DNA of 64,000 nt from Flavobacteriales bacterium (GTDB lineage: Bacteria; Bacteroidota; Bacteroidia; Flavobacteriales_F; PHOS-HE28): NCBI GenBank assembly GCA_024103275.1, contig JAGFIV010000050.1, forward strand, positions 22,415-86,414, written 5' to 3'. Below, in pieces: positions 47,285-56,435 of this stretch (position 1 is its first letter; each line of letters begins with the position of its first letter). The translations under genes were made by a program, and so were the position numbers. A model generated the notes under the pieces. It had not been told where the DNA came from. It made no database searches and saw nothing but the letters and a program-made list of their open reading frames with translations.

Positions 47285-50062
47285 ATGAGGAAATTCTACT
47301 CCATCCTGCTCCTGATCCCATTCCTTAGCCCCAGCCTCCGCGCCCAGATCACCATCGGCCAAGCGGAGATGCCCGGCGTAGGCGACCAGGTGGCACGTGT
47401 CCAGGCTGCTCCTAACCCGCTGCTGAATTTCGGGGCCACGGGCCCGGCATACACGTGGAACTTCGGTAACCTGTCCGCGATCGGCAACGACAACACCGCC
47501 TATCAAAGCGTGGCCAGCACCAACTTCGTTTACGCGATCGCCTATGCCAACCTGCCCTTCAACCCGAACCGGGCCAACCAGGCCAAGCCCGGAGTGGACA
47601 TCCCCTTCAGCAACCTGCTGCCGATCAATAACCCGTACACCTTCCGGTACAAGTCGTCATCGGTATACAAGACCGTCGGTTTCGGCGCCGAGGTCGGCGG
47701 CATACCCTTGCCCATCATCTTCAGCGAACACGATGTGATCTATGAGTTGCCCCTCCAATACGGCGGCAGCTCCTCCTCGCACAGCGCCTACGCGATCGAC
47801 ATTCCCACGGTGGGCAGCTACAGCTTCCAGCAGGACCGCACCAACCAGGTGGACGGCTGGGGCGCCATCACCACTCCGGCGGGCACCTTCGACGTGCTGC
47901 GGGTGAAGACCACGCTGAACGCCACCGACGACCTGATGGGCGTGGTCATCAACCGGCCGGTGGCGCGTGAATACAAGTGGTTGGCGCAGGGCCTGCGCAC
48001 GCCGGTGCTGCAGATCAACACCACCACCCTGTTCGGTGCCGAGGTGGTGAGCGGGGTCTGGTACTACGACGTGCCGCGCTCCATCGAGGTGGTGCAACCC
48101 TTGGCCAACGTGCTGTGCCCCGGCTCCGGGCTGAACGTACACTACGAGGTGACCGGTGCCTTCAACGCGGGCGGCATCATCATCCCGGCCAACCAGTTCC
48201 GCGCCCAGCTGAGCGATGCCGGGGGCAGCTTCGCCAACCCGGTGGTCATCGGCAGCGTGCAAAGTACCGGGGGCGGCGTGATCGCCGCCACCATTCCCGC
48301 CAACACGCCTGAAGGCACGGGCTACCGGATCCGCGTGGTAAGCACCAGCCCGTCCTTCACCGGCAGCGCCAACACGTTCGACATCACCATCGGCGGTGCG
48401 CCCGACGCGGGCATCAGCGCTTCAGGTCCTGCACAGATCTGCACCGGTGATACCGTCATCCTCACGGCCGTGGGCGGACCGGGCTACCAGTGGCAGCTGG
48501 ACGGCGGGGACATCGTCGGGGCCACCGGCGACACCTTTGCAGCCAGTGCGGCCGGCAGCTATACCGTCTCGGTGAGCAACGCTTGCGGCACGGCCCTGTC
48601 CAACGCCATCGAGGTGGTGGTGAACGACCCGCCGGTCTTCACCCTCGACCTGGATGACCTGGTCTCCTGCGCGGATGCTCCGGCCACCCTGGCCGCCACC
48701 AGCGGCACCGGCCAGCAGGGGCTCACCTTCCAGTGGTTCCTCAACGAGGCCCCCATCGCAGGGGCGACAGGGACCAGCGTGGAAGCCAACCTGTCCGGGC
48801 AATACACCATGGAGGCGGCCAACCCGGCGACGGGTTGCTCCTTCCTCACCGAAGGGGTGATGGTGACCGTGGAATCCGTGGATGCACCGGTGCTGGCGGC
48901 AAGCGACACCACCACATTCTGTGCGGGGGGATCCGTGGAGCTGGTGGTGGATGAAGTGGCCGGCCTGGGCTACCACTGGACCATGGACGGCGAGGAGATC
49001 GCCGGGGCAAACGGCACTTCGCTGATCGTCACGAACACCGGCAACTACGGCGTGTATGCCACCAGCACCAACGGCTGCGTGTCCGTAGCGGCCACCATCC
49101 CCGTCACCGTCCATGGGCTGCCCGACGCGCCTACGGTCACGGCCGAGGGACCGGTCGCCTTCTGCGAGGGCGGGGAGGTATGGATCGGCACGGCCGAAAC
49201 GGCGGAGGCCTTCCAGTGGTATCTGGACGGCCAGGTGATCACCGGTGCCGATTCCTCCAGCCTGGCGGCCGATGCGGCCGGCAGCTACACCTTGCTGATA
49301 ACCGATGCGAACGGCTGCACCTCGCTGCCCAGCGCACCGGTGGTCGTCACCGTGGGTGCTTATCCGCCGGTATCGGCCGTTTCCGCTGACGGCGAAACGT
49401 CGTTCTGCGACGGTGGCGAGGTGGTCCTTTCCGCGGATGCCGTGGACGGTGCATCCTACCAATGGTGGGTGGATGGCGTGGCCATCGACGGGGCCACCGG
49501 CATGACCTATACGGCCACGACCGGCGGGAACTACAGCGTGGTGCTGGCCAATGCACCCGGCTGCGAAACCCCCGGCGACACCTTGGCCGTAACGGTCCAT
49601 CCCACGCCTGCCCAGCCTGTGATCTCCCAGCACGGGGACAGCTTGCTGGCCAGCGGCAGCGGAACCTTCCAGTGGTTCCTTGGGGGCGAGCCCATCCCAG
49701 GCGCAACGAGCTACTGGTGGGCACCCGTGGAGGACGGCAACTATACCGTGCAGGTGACCGACGGCAACGGCTGCACCAGCACCTCCGAAGCGTGGCTGCA
49801 CCTCACCACCGGCATCGGCACGCCATCGGCAGCCGGGCTGCGGGCCTGGCCCAATCCCGGCCAAGGCACCTTCATGGTGGAACTCCCCGTTGGCGGCACG
49901 CACGCATTTGATGTGGTGGACATCACCGGACAAACGGTGCTGGCCGGAACCCTGTCCTCCGCCCAGGCGACCCTCGAGCTGGGCACAGCCTCCGACGGCA
50001 TCTACTTCCTCCGTTTCCCGGGCACGGACCTGCCGGTGATCCGGCTCGTGGTGGCCCGGTGA
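47285..50062 (+). CDS. secreted Ig-repeat protein with T9SS type A sorting domain
   Basis: A 925-residue secreted protein. Signal peptide 1-21 (ending LRAQ). Residues ~22-265 form a distinct N-terminal strand-rich domain with no known motif; ~265-375 is one further module. Then six tandem Ig-like modules of ~75 residues run from about 380 to 840, each with an FQW/YQW strand, a GATG-type turn and a closing AAGSYTV/GNYTV (for example YQWQLDGGDIVGATG, FQWYLDGQVITGAD, YQWWVDGVAIDGATG). The last ~80 residues are a T9SS sorting domain (LRAWPNPGQGTFMVEL ... DGIYFLRF). It is probably a surface adhesin-like or filamentous protein. Confidence 0.88.
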   Translation: MRKFYSILLLIPFLSPSLRAQITIGQAEMPGVGDQVARVQAAPNPLLNFGATGPAYTWNFGNLSAIGNDNTAYQSVASTNFVYAIAYANLPFNPNRANQAKPGVDIPFSNLLPINNPYTFRYKSSSVYKTVGFGAEVGGIPLPIIFSEHDVIYELPLQYGGSSSSHSAYAIDIPTVGSYSFQQDRTNQVDGWGAITTPAGTFDVLRVKTTLNATDDLMGVVINRPVAREYKWLAQGLRTPVLQINTTTLFGAEVVSGVWYYDVPRSIEVVQPLANVLCPGSGLNVHYEVTGAFNAGGIIIPANQFRAQLSDAGGSFANPVVIGSVQSTGGGVIAATIPANTPEGTGYRIRVVSTSPSFTGSANTFDITIGGAPDAGISASGPAQICTGDTVILTAVGGPGYQWQLDGGDIVGATGDTFAASAAGSYTVSVSNACGTALSNAIEVVVNDPPVFTLDLDDLVSCADAPATLAATSGTGQQGLTFQWFLNEAPIAGATGTSVEANLSGQYTMEAANPATGCSFLTEGVMVTVESVDAPVLAASDTTTFCAGGSVELVVDEVAGLGYHWTMDGEEIAGANGTSLIVTNTGNYGVYATSTNGCVSVAATIPVTVHGLPDAPTVTAEGPVAFCEGGEVWIGTAETAEAFQWYLDGQVITGADSSSLAADAAGSYTLLITDANGCTSLPSAPVVVTVGAYPPVSAVSADGETSFCDGGEVVLSADAVDGASYQWWVDGVAIDGATGMTYTATTGGNYSVVLANAPGCETPGDTLAVTVHPTPAQPVISQHGDSLLASGSGTFQWFLGGEPIPGATSYWWAPVEDGNYTVQVTDGNGCTSTSEAWLHLTTGIGTPSAAGLRAWPNPGQGTFMVELPVGGTHAFDVVDITGQTVLAGTLSSAQATLELGTASDGIYFLRFPGTDLPVIRLVVAR

Positions 50063-50089
50063 TCCACGGAAAAAGGGAAAGCGAACAGG

Positions 50090-50122
50090 AACCGCCCCGG
50101 GGCTTTTGCCACCGGGGCGGTT
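50090..50122. terminator. bidirectional hairpin terminator
   Basis: AACCGCCCCGG and CCGGGGCGGTT form a perfect 11-bp stem followed by TTTTG. It lies between the convergent T9SS and P-type ATPase genes and ends just before the ATPase stop codon. Confidence 0.85.
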
Positions 50123-50126
50123 TTGT

Positions 50127-52649
50127 TCATGCCCCGGCGATGGCCGATGGCGATTGCTTGCGCCTCCACGCCTTCACCGCCTCGAACCACAGCACGCTGG
50201 CCAGCCCTGCGGCGATCGCCACGGCCAGCAGGGCCGGTGGCGGCGTGGCCAACCGGAAGAAGTCACGCAACAGGGGCATGTACAGCAGCAACGCCAGCAG
50301 GGCCACCGTGGCCAGCAGGATGCCGCGCAACAAGGCATTGGGATAGCGCAGCGTGGACCACACCGAGTGCTCGAAGGAGCGGTTCACCAAGGTGAGCGCG
50401 ATGTTGGCCACCACCAGGCTGGTGAACACGAGCGTGCGTGTGCCCGCCTCATCCAGCCCGTTCCAAACGGCGAAGCGGTAACAGAACAAGGTGCCCACGG
50501 TGATCACCAGCCCTTGCAACAGGCTGGTGCGCAGTTCAGCCCAGGAAAGGAACGTGAGGCCCGTCTTGCGCGGCGGATGGCGCATGGTACCCGGCTCCAT
50601 GGGCTCGCTTTCATAGGCGATGCTGCACGTGGGGCCCATGAGCAGCTCCAGGAAGATCACATGCACCGGGGTGAAGATGTTCGGATAGATCCAGCCCAGC
50701 AACAGCGGCAGCGACACGGTGAGGATGATGGGGATGTGTATGCTGATGATGTACTGGATGGCCTTCTTCAGGTTGGCATAGATGCGGCGGCCCTGCGCGA
50801 TCGCGTCGGTCATGCGGCCCAGGTCGTCGTCCAGCAGGATCAGGTCGGCGGCCTCCTTGGCCAGGGCGGTGCCGCGCTTGCCCATGGCGATGCCGATGTC
50901 GGCGGCCTTCAGGGCGGGCCCGTCATTCACGCCGTCGCCGGTCATGGCCACCACCTGGCCGTCGGCTTGCAGCGCCTTCACCACGCGCACCTTGGCATCG
51001 GGGAACATGCGGGTGAAGCAGTTGCTGGCATGCACGGTGCGCGCCAAGGCCGCGTCATCCATGGCCTGCACGGCCTCTCCGTCCACCATGGGGCCTTCCA
51101 GGCGGAACCCGATGGCCTTGGCGATGGCGGCGGTGGTGGCCGCATTGTCCCCGGTGATGATCAGCGTACGGATGCCCGCTTCGCGGAAGCTCCGGAGCAC
51201 GGCCGGAATGTTTTCCTTGGGCGGGTCGTGGAAGGCCACCAGGCCCAGGTAGCTGAACCGGATCTCCTGTTGCGTGGCAGGCCATGGCGCGCCGTCGGGC
51301 CTGGCCTCTGCCACGGCCAACAGGCGCATGCCCTGTGCGGCCAGCTGTTCCACCTTGGCCATCTCGGCGCGACGCTCTTCCGCATCCAGGCGGCACACGG
51401 CCAGGATGGCCTCGGGCGCCCCCTTGGCGGCGATGATGCGGCGGCCCCCGGCATTGGCGAACACGTGCGTCATCATGGGTGGCCGCCCGCTGAGCGGATA
51501 TTCATGCACCATGCGGAAATCCGGGCGCTCATCCACCGGCAAGTACTTGCCGTAGGCGGCATGCAGGCTGGTCTCCATGGGGTTGAAGGGCACCGGTTCG
51601 CTGGCCCACATGGCGGTCGCCAGCAAGTGGTGGGCGGCCTGGTCGTCCCATTGCCCCGCGCGGCGTGCCTCAGGCTCGCCGGCCACGTGCATGGCCACCA
51701 GTTCCATGCGGTTCTGGGTGATGGTGCCCGTTTTGTCGGTACAGATCACGGTGGCACCGCCGAGGGTCTCCACGGTGCGTGCCTGCTTCACCAGCAACCC
51801 CATGCGGCCCATGCGCCAGGCCCCCAGGGCCATGAAGGTGGTGAAGGCCACGGGGATCTCCTCGGGCAGGATGCTCATGGCCAGCGTGAGGCCCTTCAGC
51901 AAGCTGTCCATCCAGCTATGGCTGTGGATGAAGTTGAGCCCCCACACCAGCAGGAAGAACACGGCACCTATGATGGCCATGGCGCGCACGAAGCGGTGGA
52001 TCTGGTGTTCCAGCGGTGCCCGTTGCTGCCCCATGCCGGCCAGCGTGCCACCGATGCGGCCCAGCTGGGTGTCCTTGCCCACGGCGGTGATGCGGATCAC
52101 CGCGAGGCCGTCCACGGCCTGGGTGCCCCGGAAGGCCATGCCCTCACGGCCCCCGGTGACGGCCTTGCCCACGGGAAAGGCCTCGCCGGTAAGGATCGAC
52201 TCGTTCACGGCGAAATCATTCGCGTGGACCACCAGTCCGTCCGCGGGCACCATCTCCCCCTCGTTCACCACCACGTGGTCGCCCACCACCAGTTCGTCCG
52301 CATGCAGCTCCGTCACCTCGTTGTTGCGGATGGCGCGCGCCTTGGGCGCGGTGAATTCCTCCAATTCCTCCAGCGCCCTGCGGCTGCGCTGGTCCTGGTA
52401 CAGCGAAATGCCCCCCACCAGCAGGATGGCCCCGGTCATGAACCAGGCCTCCGCCCAATCGCCCAGGATGAAATAGATGCAGGCAGCGGCCAGCAGCAGC
52501 AGGAACATGGGTTCGGTGACCGCCTCGCGCACGGCCGCCCACAACCCGTGCTCCTTGTGGTTCTCCAGCGCGTTGCCGCCGTGCGTGGCACGCGACCGGG
52601 CCACCTCCGCATCGTTGAGGCCCTGAAATGGGAACGGGTTCCCCGCCAT
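50127..52649 (-). CDS. P-type cation-transporting ATPase (P2-like)
   Basis: An 840-residue integral membrane pump. The start at ATG 52649 (MAGNPFPFQGLNDAEVARSR) gives the cation-ATPase N-terminal domain; a TACCTTTC near-box is six bases upstream. Actuator motif: NESILTGEAFPVGKA, the TGE loop. Phosphorylation Asp is near residue 305 in CTDKTGTITQNRM, with hinge MTGDGVNDGPALKAADIGIA. M4 reads ILPEEIPVAF where Ca2+ pumps usually read PEGLP. About ten helices. Ca2+ or Mn2+ is the probable ion by family, but the altered M4 site makes this uncertain. No accessory gene nearby. Confidence 0.92.
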   Translation of the reverse strand: MAGNPFPFQGLNDAEVARSRATHGGNALENHKEHGLWAAVREAVTEPMFLLLLAAACIYFILGDWAEAWFMTGAILLVGGISLYQDQRSRRALEELEEFTAPKARAIRNNEVTELHADELVVGDHVVVNEGEMVPADGLVVHANDFAVNESILTGEAFPVGKAVTGGREGMAFRGTQAVDGLAVIRITAVGKDTQLGRIGGTLAGMGQQRAPLEHQIHRFVRAMAIIGAVFFLLVWGLNFIHSHSWMDSLLKGLTLAMSILPEEIPVAFTTFMALGAWRMGRMGLLVKQARTVETLGGATVICTDKTGTITQNRMELVAMHVAGEPEARRAGQWDDQAAHHLLATAMWASEPVPFNPMETSLHAAYGKYLPVDERPDFRMVHEYPLSGRPPMMTHVFANAGGRRIIAAKGAPEAILAVCRLDAEERRAEMAKVEQLAAQGMRLLAVAEARPDGAPWPATQQEIRFSYLGLVAFHDPPKENIPAVLRSFREAGIRTLIITGDNAATTAAIAKAIGFRLEGPMVDGEAVQAMDDAALARTVHASNCFTRMFPDAKVRVVKALQADGQVVAMTGDGVNDGPALKAADIGIAMGKRGTALAKEAADLILLDDDLGRMTDAIAQGRRIYANLKKAIQYIISIHIPIILTVSLPLLLGWIYPNIFTPVHVIFLELLMGPTCSIAYESEPMEPGTMRHPPRKTGLTFLSWAELRTSLLQGLVITVGTLFCYRFAVWNGLDEAGTRTLVFTSLVVANIALTLVNRSFEHSVWSTLRYPNALLRGILLATVALLALLLYMPLLRDFFRLATPPPALLAVAIAAGLASVLWFEAVKAWRRKQSPSAIAGA

Positions 52650-52710
52650 GGGCGGAAAGGTAGCGGGAAGCTGTTTGGAACGGGTGTGAATAGGCTCCCA
52701 GCGGGTGGTG

Positions 52711-53394
52711 TTAAGCCGAAATGCCGCGTGCCGTTCCCCCTGCGTCGGCCAGCATCCGCATGGCGCGCCAGCGATGGCGGTGCGTGCCCGGCCGTGGCTG
52801 CAAGGCCGCATGCACCATGGCCCGCGCCAGCACCGCATGGGGCATGGGCCGAAGATCCTCCAGGGGCCCGACCAGCAGGGGGCGAAGGAACTGCAACGCC
52901 ATGGCCCCGATCCGTTCACCGATCCGCTTTTCCCGCCGCGGGCCGACCAGTACCGAAGGCCGGAAGATCGCCAAGCTCGGAAATCCCATGGCCTCGATCC
53001 CCTGCTCCACCTCACCCTTCACACGGCTGTAGAAGACCCGCGATCGGGGATCGGCGCCCAAGGCACTGATCAGGCAGAACGTGGGCACCTGTTGCTCCTT
53101 GGCCCAACGCGCCAAGCCCAGGGGCAGGTCCTTGTCCACGGCAATGAAGGCTTCCCGGCTGCCGGCCTTCCCGATGGTGGTGCCCAGGCAGCAGATCACG
53201 GCATCCACCGCTTCCGGCCGCAGGGCTTCCAGCAGATCGGGGGCCGTCCATTGCGCCAGCCCCGGGTGGCCCACGGGGAGCGGTCTCCGCCCGATGGCAA
53301 TCACCCGGCCCACACGTTCGTCCGCCAACAGCAGGGGCAGGCAGGCGCTGCCCACCAGGCCGGAGGCACCGGCGATCAGGATGGTCTTGCGCAT
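52711..53394 (-). CDS. NAD(P)-binding oxidoreductase, atypical SDR (TIP30-like)
   Basis: A 227-residue Rossmann-fold protein. The glycine motif GASGLVGSACLPLLL is at residues ~8-22, CCLGTTIGKAGS follows near 75, and the catalytic-type YSRVKGEVEQ (Tyr and Lys) near 122. The RPSVLVGPRREKRIGE segment near 143 is typical of the HTATIP2/TIP30-like atypical SDRs common in bacteria. Substrate unknown. It is divergent from the membrane-protein/regulator operon and may be under the same operator. Confidence 0.88.
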   Translation of the reverse strand: MRKTILIAGASGLVGSACLPLLLADERVGRVIAIGRRPLPVGHPGLAQWTAPDLLEALRPEAVDAVICCLGTTIGKAGSREAFIAVDKDLPLGLARWAKEQQVPTFCLISALGADPRSRVFYSRVKGEVEQGIEAMGFPSLAIFRPSVLVGPRREKRIGERIGAMALQFLRPLLVGPLEDLRPMPHAVLARAMVHAALQPRPGTHRHRWRAMRMLADAGGTARGISA

Positions 53395-53418
53395 GGGGTA
53401 AAGTTCGGGCCGGGTTCT

Positions 53419-53448
53419 TGTTTATTTATTAAACATGTTTATATTTGC
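53419..53448 (+). promoter_or_regulatory. promoter: -33 TTG and -7 TATATTTG, 19-base spacing
   Basis: TTG at 53419-53421 and a perfect TA-N2-TTTG at 53441-53448, with canonical Bacteroidota spacing. It drives the membrane-protein/winged-helix operon starting at 53485. It is markedly AT-rich against its GC-rich surroundings. Confidence 0.75.
53431..53442. promoter_or_regulatory. operator palindrome TAAACATGTTTA
   Basis: A perfect 12-bp palindrome lying between the -33 and -7 elements and overlapping the first two bases of the -7 box. A bound dimer would block polymerase. The winged-helix protein encoded second in this operon is the obvious candidate to bind it. Confidence 0.6.
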
Positions 53449-53484
53449 ATCACCGGGACGGACCGGCACCAATACCCAACACAC

Positions 53485-54069
53485 ATGGAACGCGAACTCA
53501 CCCCCAATGAAAGCCTGAAGCTGATCGAAACGATGATCGGCCAGGCCAAGCAGAGCTTCAGCCGCAACAGTTACTACTTCCTGTTGTGGGGCGTGCTGCT
53601 GATCATCGCGATGGGCATCAACTACGCATTGGCCGCCAAGGGAGACCCGCGCGGCGGCTATGCATGGGGCATCATGGGGGTCATCGGCGGCATGCTCAGC
53701 TTGTTACATGGCCGGCGCGAGGACAGGCGCACACGGGCGGCCAGCGCCATGGACCGCTTGATGCTGTGGATCTGGATGGCCTTCCTGGCCACGCTGCTCA
53801 CCACCATGTTGGGCGGGGCGCTCTCCAGCGGCGGCATGTCCGTTGCCTCCATCCTCGTGCTCACCGGGATGCCCACCTTCCTGTCCGGGCAATTGATGCG
53901 GTTCAAGCCGCTGATCTGGGGCGGCATACTGTTCTGGCTCCTGGGTGCCATCGCCTTCTTCGTGGACATGCGCACCATGGTCCTGCTGTACATCGCGGGC
54001 ATGCTTTTCGGGTACCTGTTGCCCGGTTACCTGCTCAAGCGCCAGGAGGATGGCCTTCGCACCGCTTGA
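53485..54069 (+). CDS. multi-pass membrane protein, partner of winged-helix regulator
   Basis: A 194-residue membrane protein starting at ATG 53485 (MERELTPNESLKLIETMIGQ). An N-terminal cytosolic helix of ~30 residues is followed by about five hydrophobic segments (near 32-50, 58-76, 95-118, 122-138 and 145-175) and a short basic tail. I do not recognise the family beyond its layout. Small helical membrane proteins like this often sit next to a DUF/winged-helix regulator in Bacteroidota. The last 20 bases overlap the regulator gene, so the two are translationally coupled. Confidence 0.72.
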   Translation: MERELTPNESLKLIETMIGQAKQSFSRNSYYFLLWGVLLIIAMGINYALAAKGDPRGGYAWGIMGVIGGMLSLLHGRREDRRTRAASAMDRLMLWIWMAFLATLLTTMLGGALSSGGMSVASILVLTGMPTFLSGQLMRFKPLIWGGILFWLLGAIAFFVDMRTMVLLYIAGMLFGYLLPGYLLKRQEDGLRTA

Positions 54070-54346
54070 CCCGGTGCTGCACAACCAGCTACGGCTGGCG
54101 GTGGTGAGCCTGCTGGTGGGGCTGGACAGCGCGGACTTCACCTTCCTGCTGGAGAAGACCGGAGCCACGCGCGGCAACCTCAGCGTGCAGATCACCAACC
54201 TGAAGGACGCAGGCTACATCACCGTGAAGAAGACCTTCAAGGACAACTACCCGAACACGCGTTGCGCGCTTTCCGCCAAGGGCCTGAAGGCCTTTGAGCA
54301 GTACGTGCAGGCGCTGAAGCAATACCTGGAACCGGGGAAACCCTGA
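54050..54346 (+). CDS. winged-helix transcriptional regulator
   Basis: A 98-residue DNA-binding protein (start MAFAPLDPVLHNQLRLAVVS at ATG 54050). It is a single winged-helix domain of the HTH_34/MarR-like, ligand-free type: helix 1 NQLRLAVVSLLVGLD, helices 2-3 FTFLLEKTGATRGNLSVQIT (the recognition helix), and the wing YITVKKTFKDNYPNTRCALS. A last helix for dimerisation follows (KAFEQYVQALKQYLE). It overlaps the membrane-protein gene by 20 bases. It is probably a repressor of its own operon through the palindrome at 53431-53442. Confidence 0.85.
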   Translation: MAFAPLDPVLHNQLRLAVVSLLVGLDSADFTFLLEKTGATRGNLSVQITNLKDAGYITVKKTFKDNYPNTRCALSAKGLKAFEQYVQALKQYLEPGKP

Positions 54347-54374
54347 AGCGCGGAACGGGCCACTCCGGAAGTGC

Positions 54375-56375
54375 CTACGGCTCTTCCTCCGGTGGATCCA
54401 CCCAGTCCCCTCCTTCCTTGATCAGGGCGATCAGCTCATCCACGGCGGCCGCCGCCGGGATGTTGCGCTTGACCACCACTTTTTCCTTGTACAGGGTGAT
54501 GACACCCTGGCCGGTGCCCACGTATCCGTAATCGGCATCGGCCATCTCGCCTGGCCCGTTCACGATGCAGCCCATCACGCCGATCTTCACGCCTTTGAGG
54601 TGGCTGGTGCGGGCGCGGATCTTGGCCGTGGTCTCCTGCAGGTCGAACTGGGTGCGCCCGCAGCTGGGGCAGCTGATGTATTCGGTCTTGCTGATGCGCG
54701 TGCGCGTGGCCTGCAGGATGCCGAAGGAGGCCCGGCAGGCGAGGTCCTCAGTGATGCCGCCCGGATGGTGCATGGCCTCATGCTCCAGGAAGATGCCGTC
54801 GCCGAGCCCGTCGAGGAAGAGCGCGCCCACGTCGGTGGCGGCATGCAGCACGAACTGTTCACGGTTGATGCCGGCATGGCGGCGGCGCCAGATCACCGGC
54901 ACGGGGCATTCGGCATTGATCAGGCCGATCACCAGCCGCCGCTGCTCGGCCATGCCGTGGGCGTTGTGCGTGTCCACCACCAGCACGGCGGTGGGGTCGC
55001 TGCGCAGCTTGGTCACCAAGGTGGCATCAAACTCGGGCAGGGAGGCATGGATGAAGTTGAGGTCGCGGTGTTGCTCCACGCCGGCCCGGTAATCGTTGGG
55101 ATGGATGAGCGGGTAGTGCCGGGCCTTCGCGCGGTCCTTCAGCCAGGTGCCGTGGTCCTGTATGATGCCCAAGGTGCCGGGGATGTGGAAGTGGATGCTG
55201 TTGGTGCCGATGTAGGCGAGGTCCGCGGCCTGGTCGGCCAGGTTCCACTTGTCGGTGGGCACGCTGTAGCGGTAGCCCCATGCAAAGAGCGAGGCCGGGG
55301 TGATGGCCTGCTTGTGGCTGAGGTCGGCTACCACCACGGGCACATGGCGGGCCCCGATGTTGAGCACCTCGCGGGCCGTGCGGCGGGTGTAGGCAAAGGG
55401 ATCGAGCGGCATGCCGCCGGTGCCGCCAAGCAGCATGGGCGTGGACAGCGGCAGGATGTCCGCATGGTCCTTCCGCGGGTACCGGGCGACAAGTTCCTTG
55501 GCCACAGGGATCTCAAACTCGGGGTCCTCGGTAAGCGACACGCGGATGGTATCGCCCAGCCCGTCCTCCAGCAACGCCCCGATGCCCACGGCGCTCTTGA
55601 TACGGCCGTCCTCGCCGTCGCCCGCCTCGGTGACGCCCAGGTGCAAAGGATAGTCCCAGCCCAGCTCCATCATCCGATGCACCAGCAGGCGGTAGGCTTG
55701 CACCATCACCCGGGTGTTGCTGGCCTTCATGCTCAGCACGATGTCGTGGAAGTGCTCATCGCGGCAGATGCGCAGGAACTCGAAGGCGCTTTCCACCATG
55801 CCCAGCGGCGTGTCGCCGTAGCGGTTCAGGATGCGGTCGCTGAGGCTGCCGTGGTTGGTGCCGATGCGCATGGCCGTGCCGTTCTCCTTGCAGATGCGCA
55901 CCAAGGGCAGGAAGCGCTTGCGGATACGCTCGAGCTCCGCGTCGTACTGGTCATCGGTGTACTCGCGGACGTCGAACTTCTTCTTGTCGGCGTAGTTGCC
56001 GGGGTTGATGCGCACCTTCTCCACGATGCGCGCGGCGATCTCGGCGGCGTTGGGGGTGAAATGGATGTCGGCCACCAACGGCGTGTCGAAGCCTGCCGCC
56101 CGGATGCGCTTCTTGATCTCCGCCAGGTTCTCCGCATCGTCCTTGCTGGGGGCGGTGATGCGCACCAGCTCGCAGCCCGCCTCGATCATACGGATGCTCT
56201 GGGCCACGGTGGCGGCGGTGTCCATGGTGTCCGTGGTGGTCATGCTCTGCACGCGGATGGGGTTGTCCCCGCCGATGCCCACGGTGCCCACCTGCACGGC
56301 CCGGGTGCGCCATCGCTCGTAATGCGTGAGGCTGGGGCAATACTGCCAAGGGGCTACGGAAGTGGTGCTGGACAT
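54375..56375 (-). CDS. ispG: (E)-4-hydroxy-3-methylbut-2-enyl-diphosphate synthase, long form
   Basis: A 666-residue enzyme of the MEP isoprenoid pathway, converting MEcPP to HMBPP with a 4Fe-4S cluster. The start at ATG 56375 follows a TATCTTTG box by 25 bases. The N-terminal TIM barrel begins GTVGIGGDNPIRVQSMTTTD, with DIHFTPNAAEIAARIVEKVR and GTNHGSLSDRIL. A central ~270-residue insertion, as in the three-domain form of Bacteroidota, Chlamydiae and plants, separates it from the Fe-S domain, which carries ISCPSCGRTQFDL and MGCIVNGPGEM (the three cluster cysteines) at about 570-620. Complete. Confidence 0.96.
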   Translation of the reverse strand: MSSTTSVAPWQYCPSLTHYERWRTRAVQVGTVGIGGDNPIRVQSMTTTDTMDTAATVAQSIRMIEAGCELVRITAPSKDDAENLAEIKKRIRAAGFDTPLVADIHFTPNAAEIAARIVEKVRINPGNYADKKKFDVREYTDDQYDAELERIRKRFLPLVRICKENGTAMRIGTNHGSLSDRILNRYGDTPLGMVESAFEFLRICRDEHFHDIVLSMKASNTRVMVQAYRLLVHRMMELGWDYPLHLGVTEAGDGEDGRIKSAVGIGALLEDGLGDTIRVSLTEDPEFEIPVAKELVARYPRKDHADILPLSTPMLLGGTGGMPLDPFAYTRRTAREVLNIGARHVPVVVADLSHKQAITPASLFAWGYRYSVPTDKWNLADQAADLAYIGTNSIHFHIPGTLGIIQDHGTWLKDRAKARHYPLIHPNDYRAGVEQHRDLNFIHASLPEFDATLVTKLRSDPTAVLVVDTHNAHGMAEQRRLVIGLINAECPVPVIWRRRHAGINREQFVLHAATDVGALFLDGLGDGIFLEHEAMHHPGGITEDLACRASFGILQATRTRISKTEYISCPSCGRTQFDLQETTAKIRARTSHLKGVKIGVMGCIVNGPGEMADADYGYVGTGQGVITLYKEKVVVKRNIPAAAAVDELIALIKEGGDWVDPPEEEP

Positions 56376-56400
56376 GGCCTGAAGCGGTGACGATACGCGG

Positions 56401-56408
56401 CAAAGATA
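56401..56408 (-). promoter_or_regulatory. -7 box TATCTTTG of ispG
   Basis: An exact TA-N2-TTTG match, 25 bases before ATG 56375. Confidence 0.5.
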
Positions 56409-56435
56409 CCGGGACCGGACCGGCACCCGCCCGGG

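Noticed and set aside
50106..53069. A 987-codon open frame on the + strand over the P-type ATPase
   Set aside because: It is the antisense shadow of a gene with all P-type ATPase motifs; it has no domain of its own.
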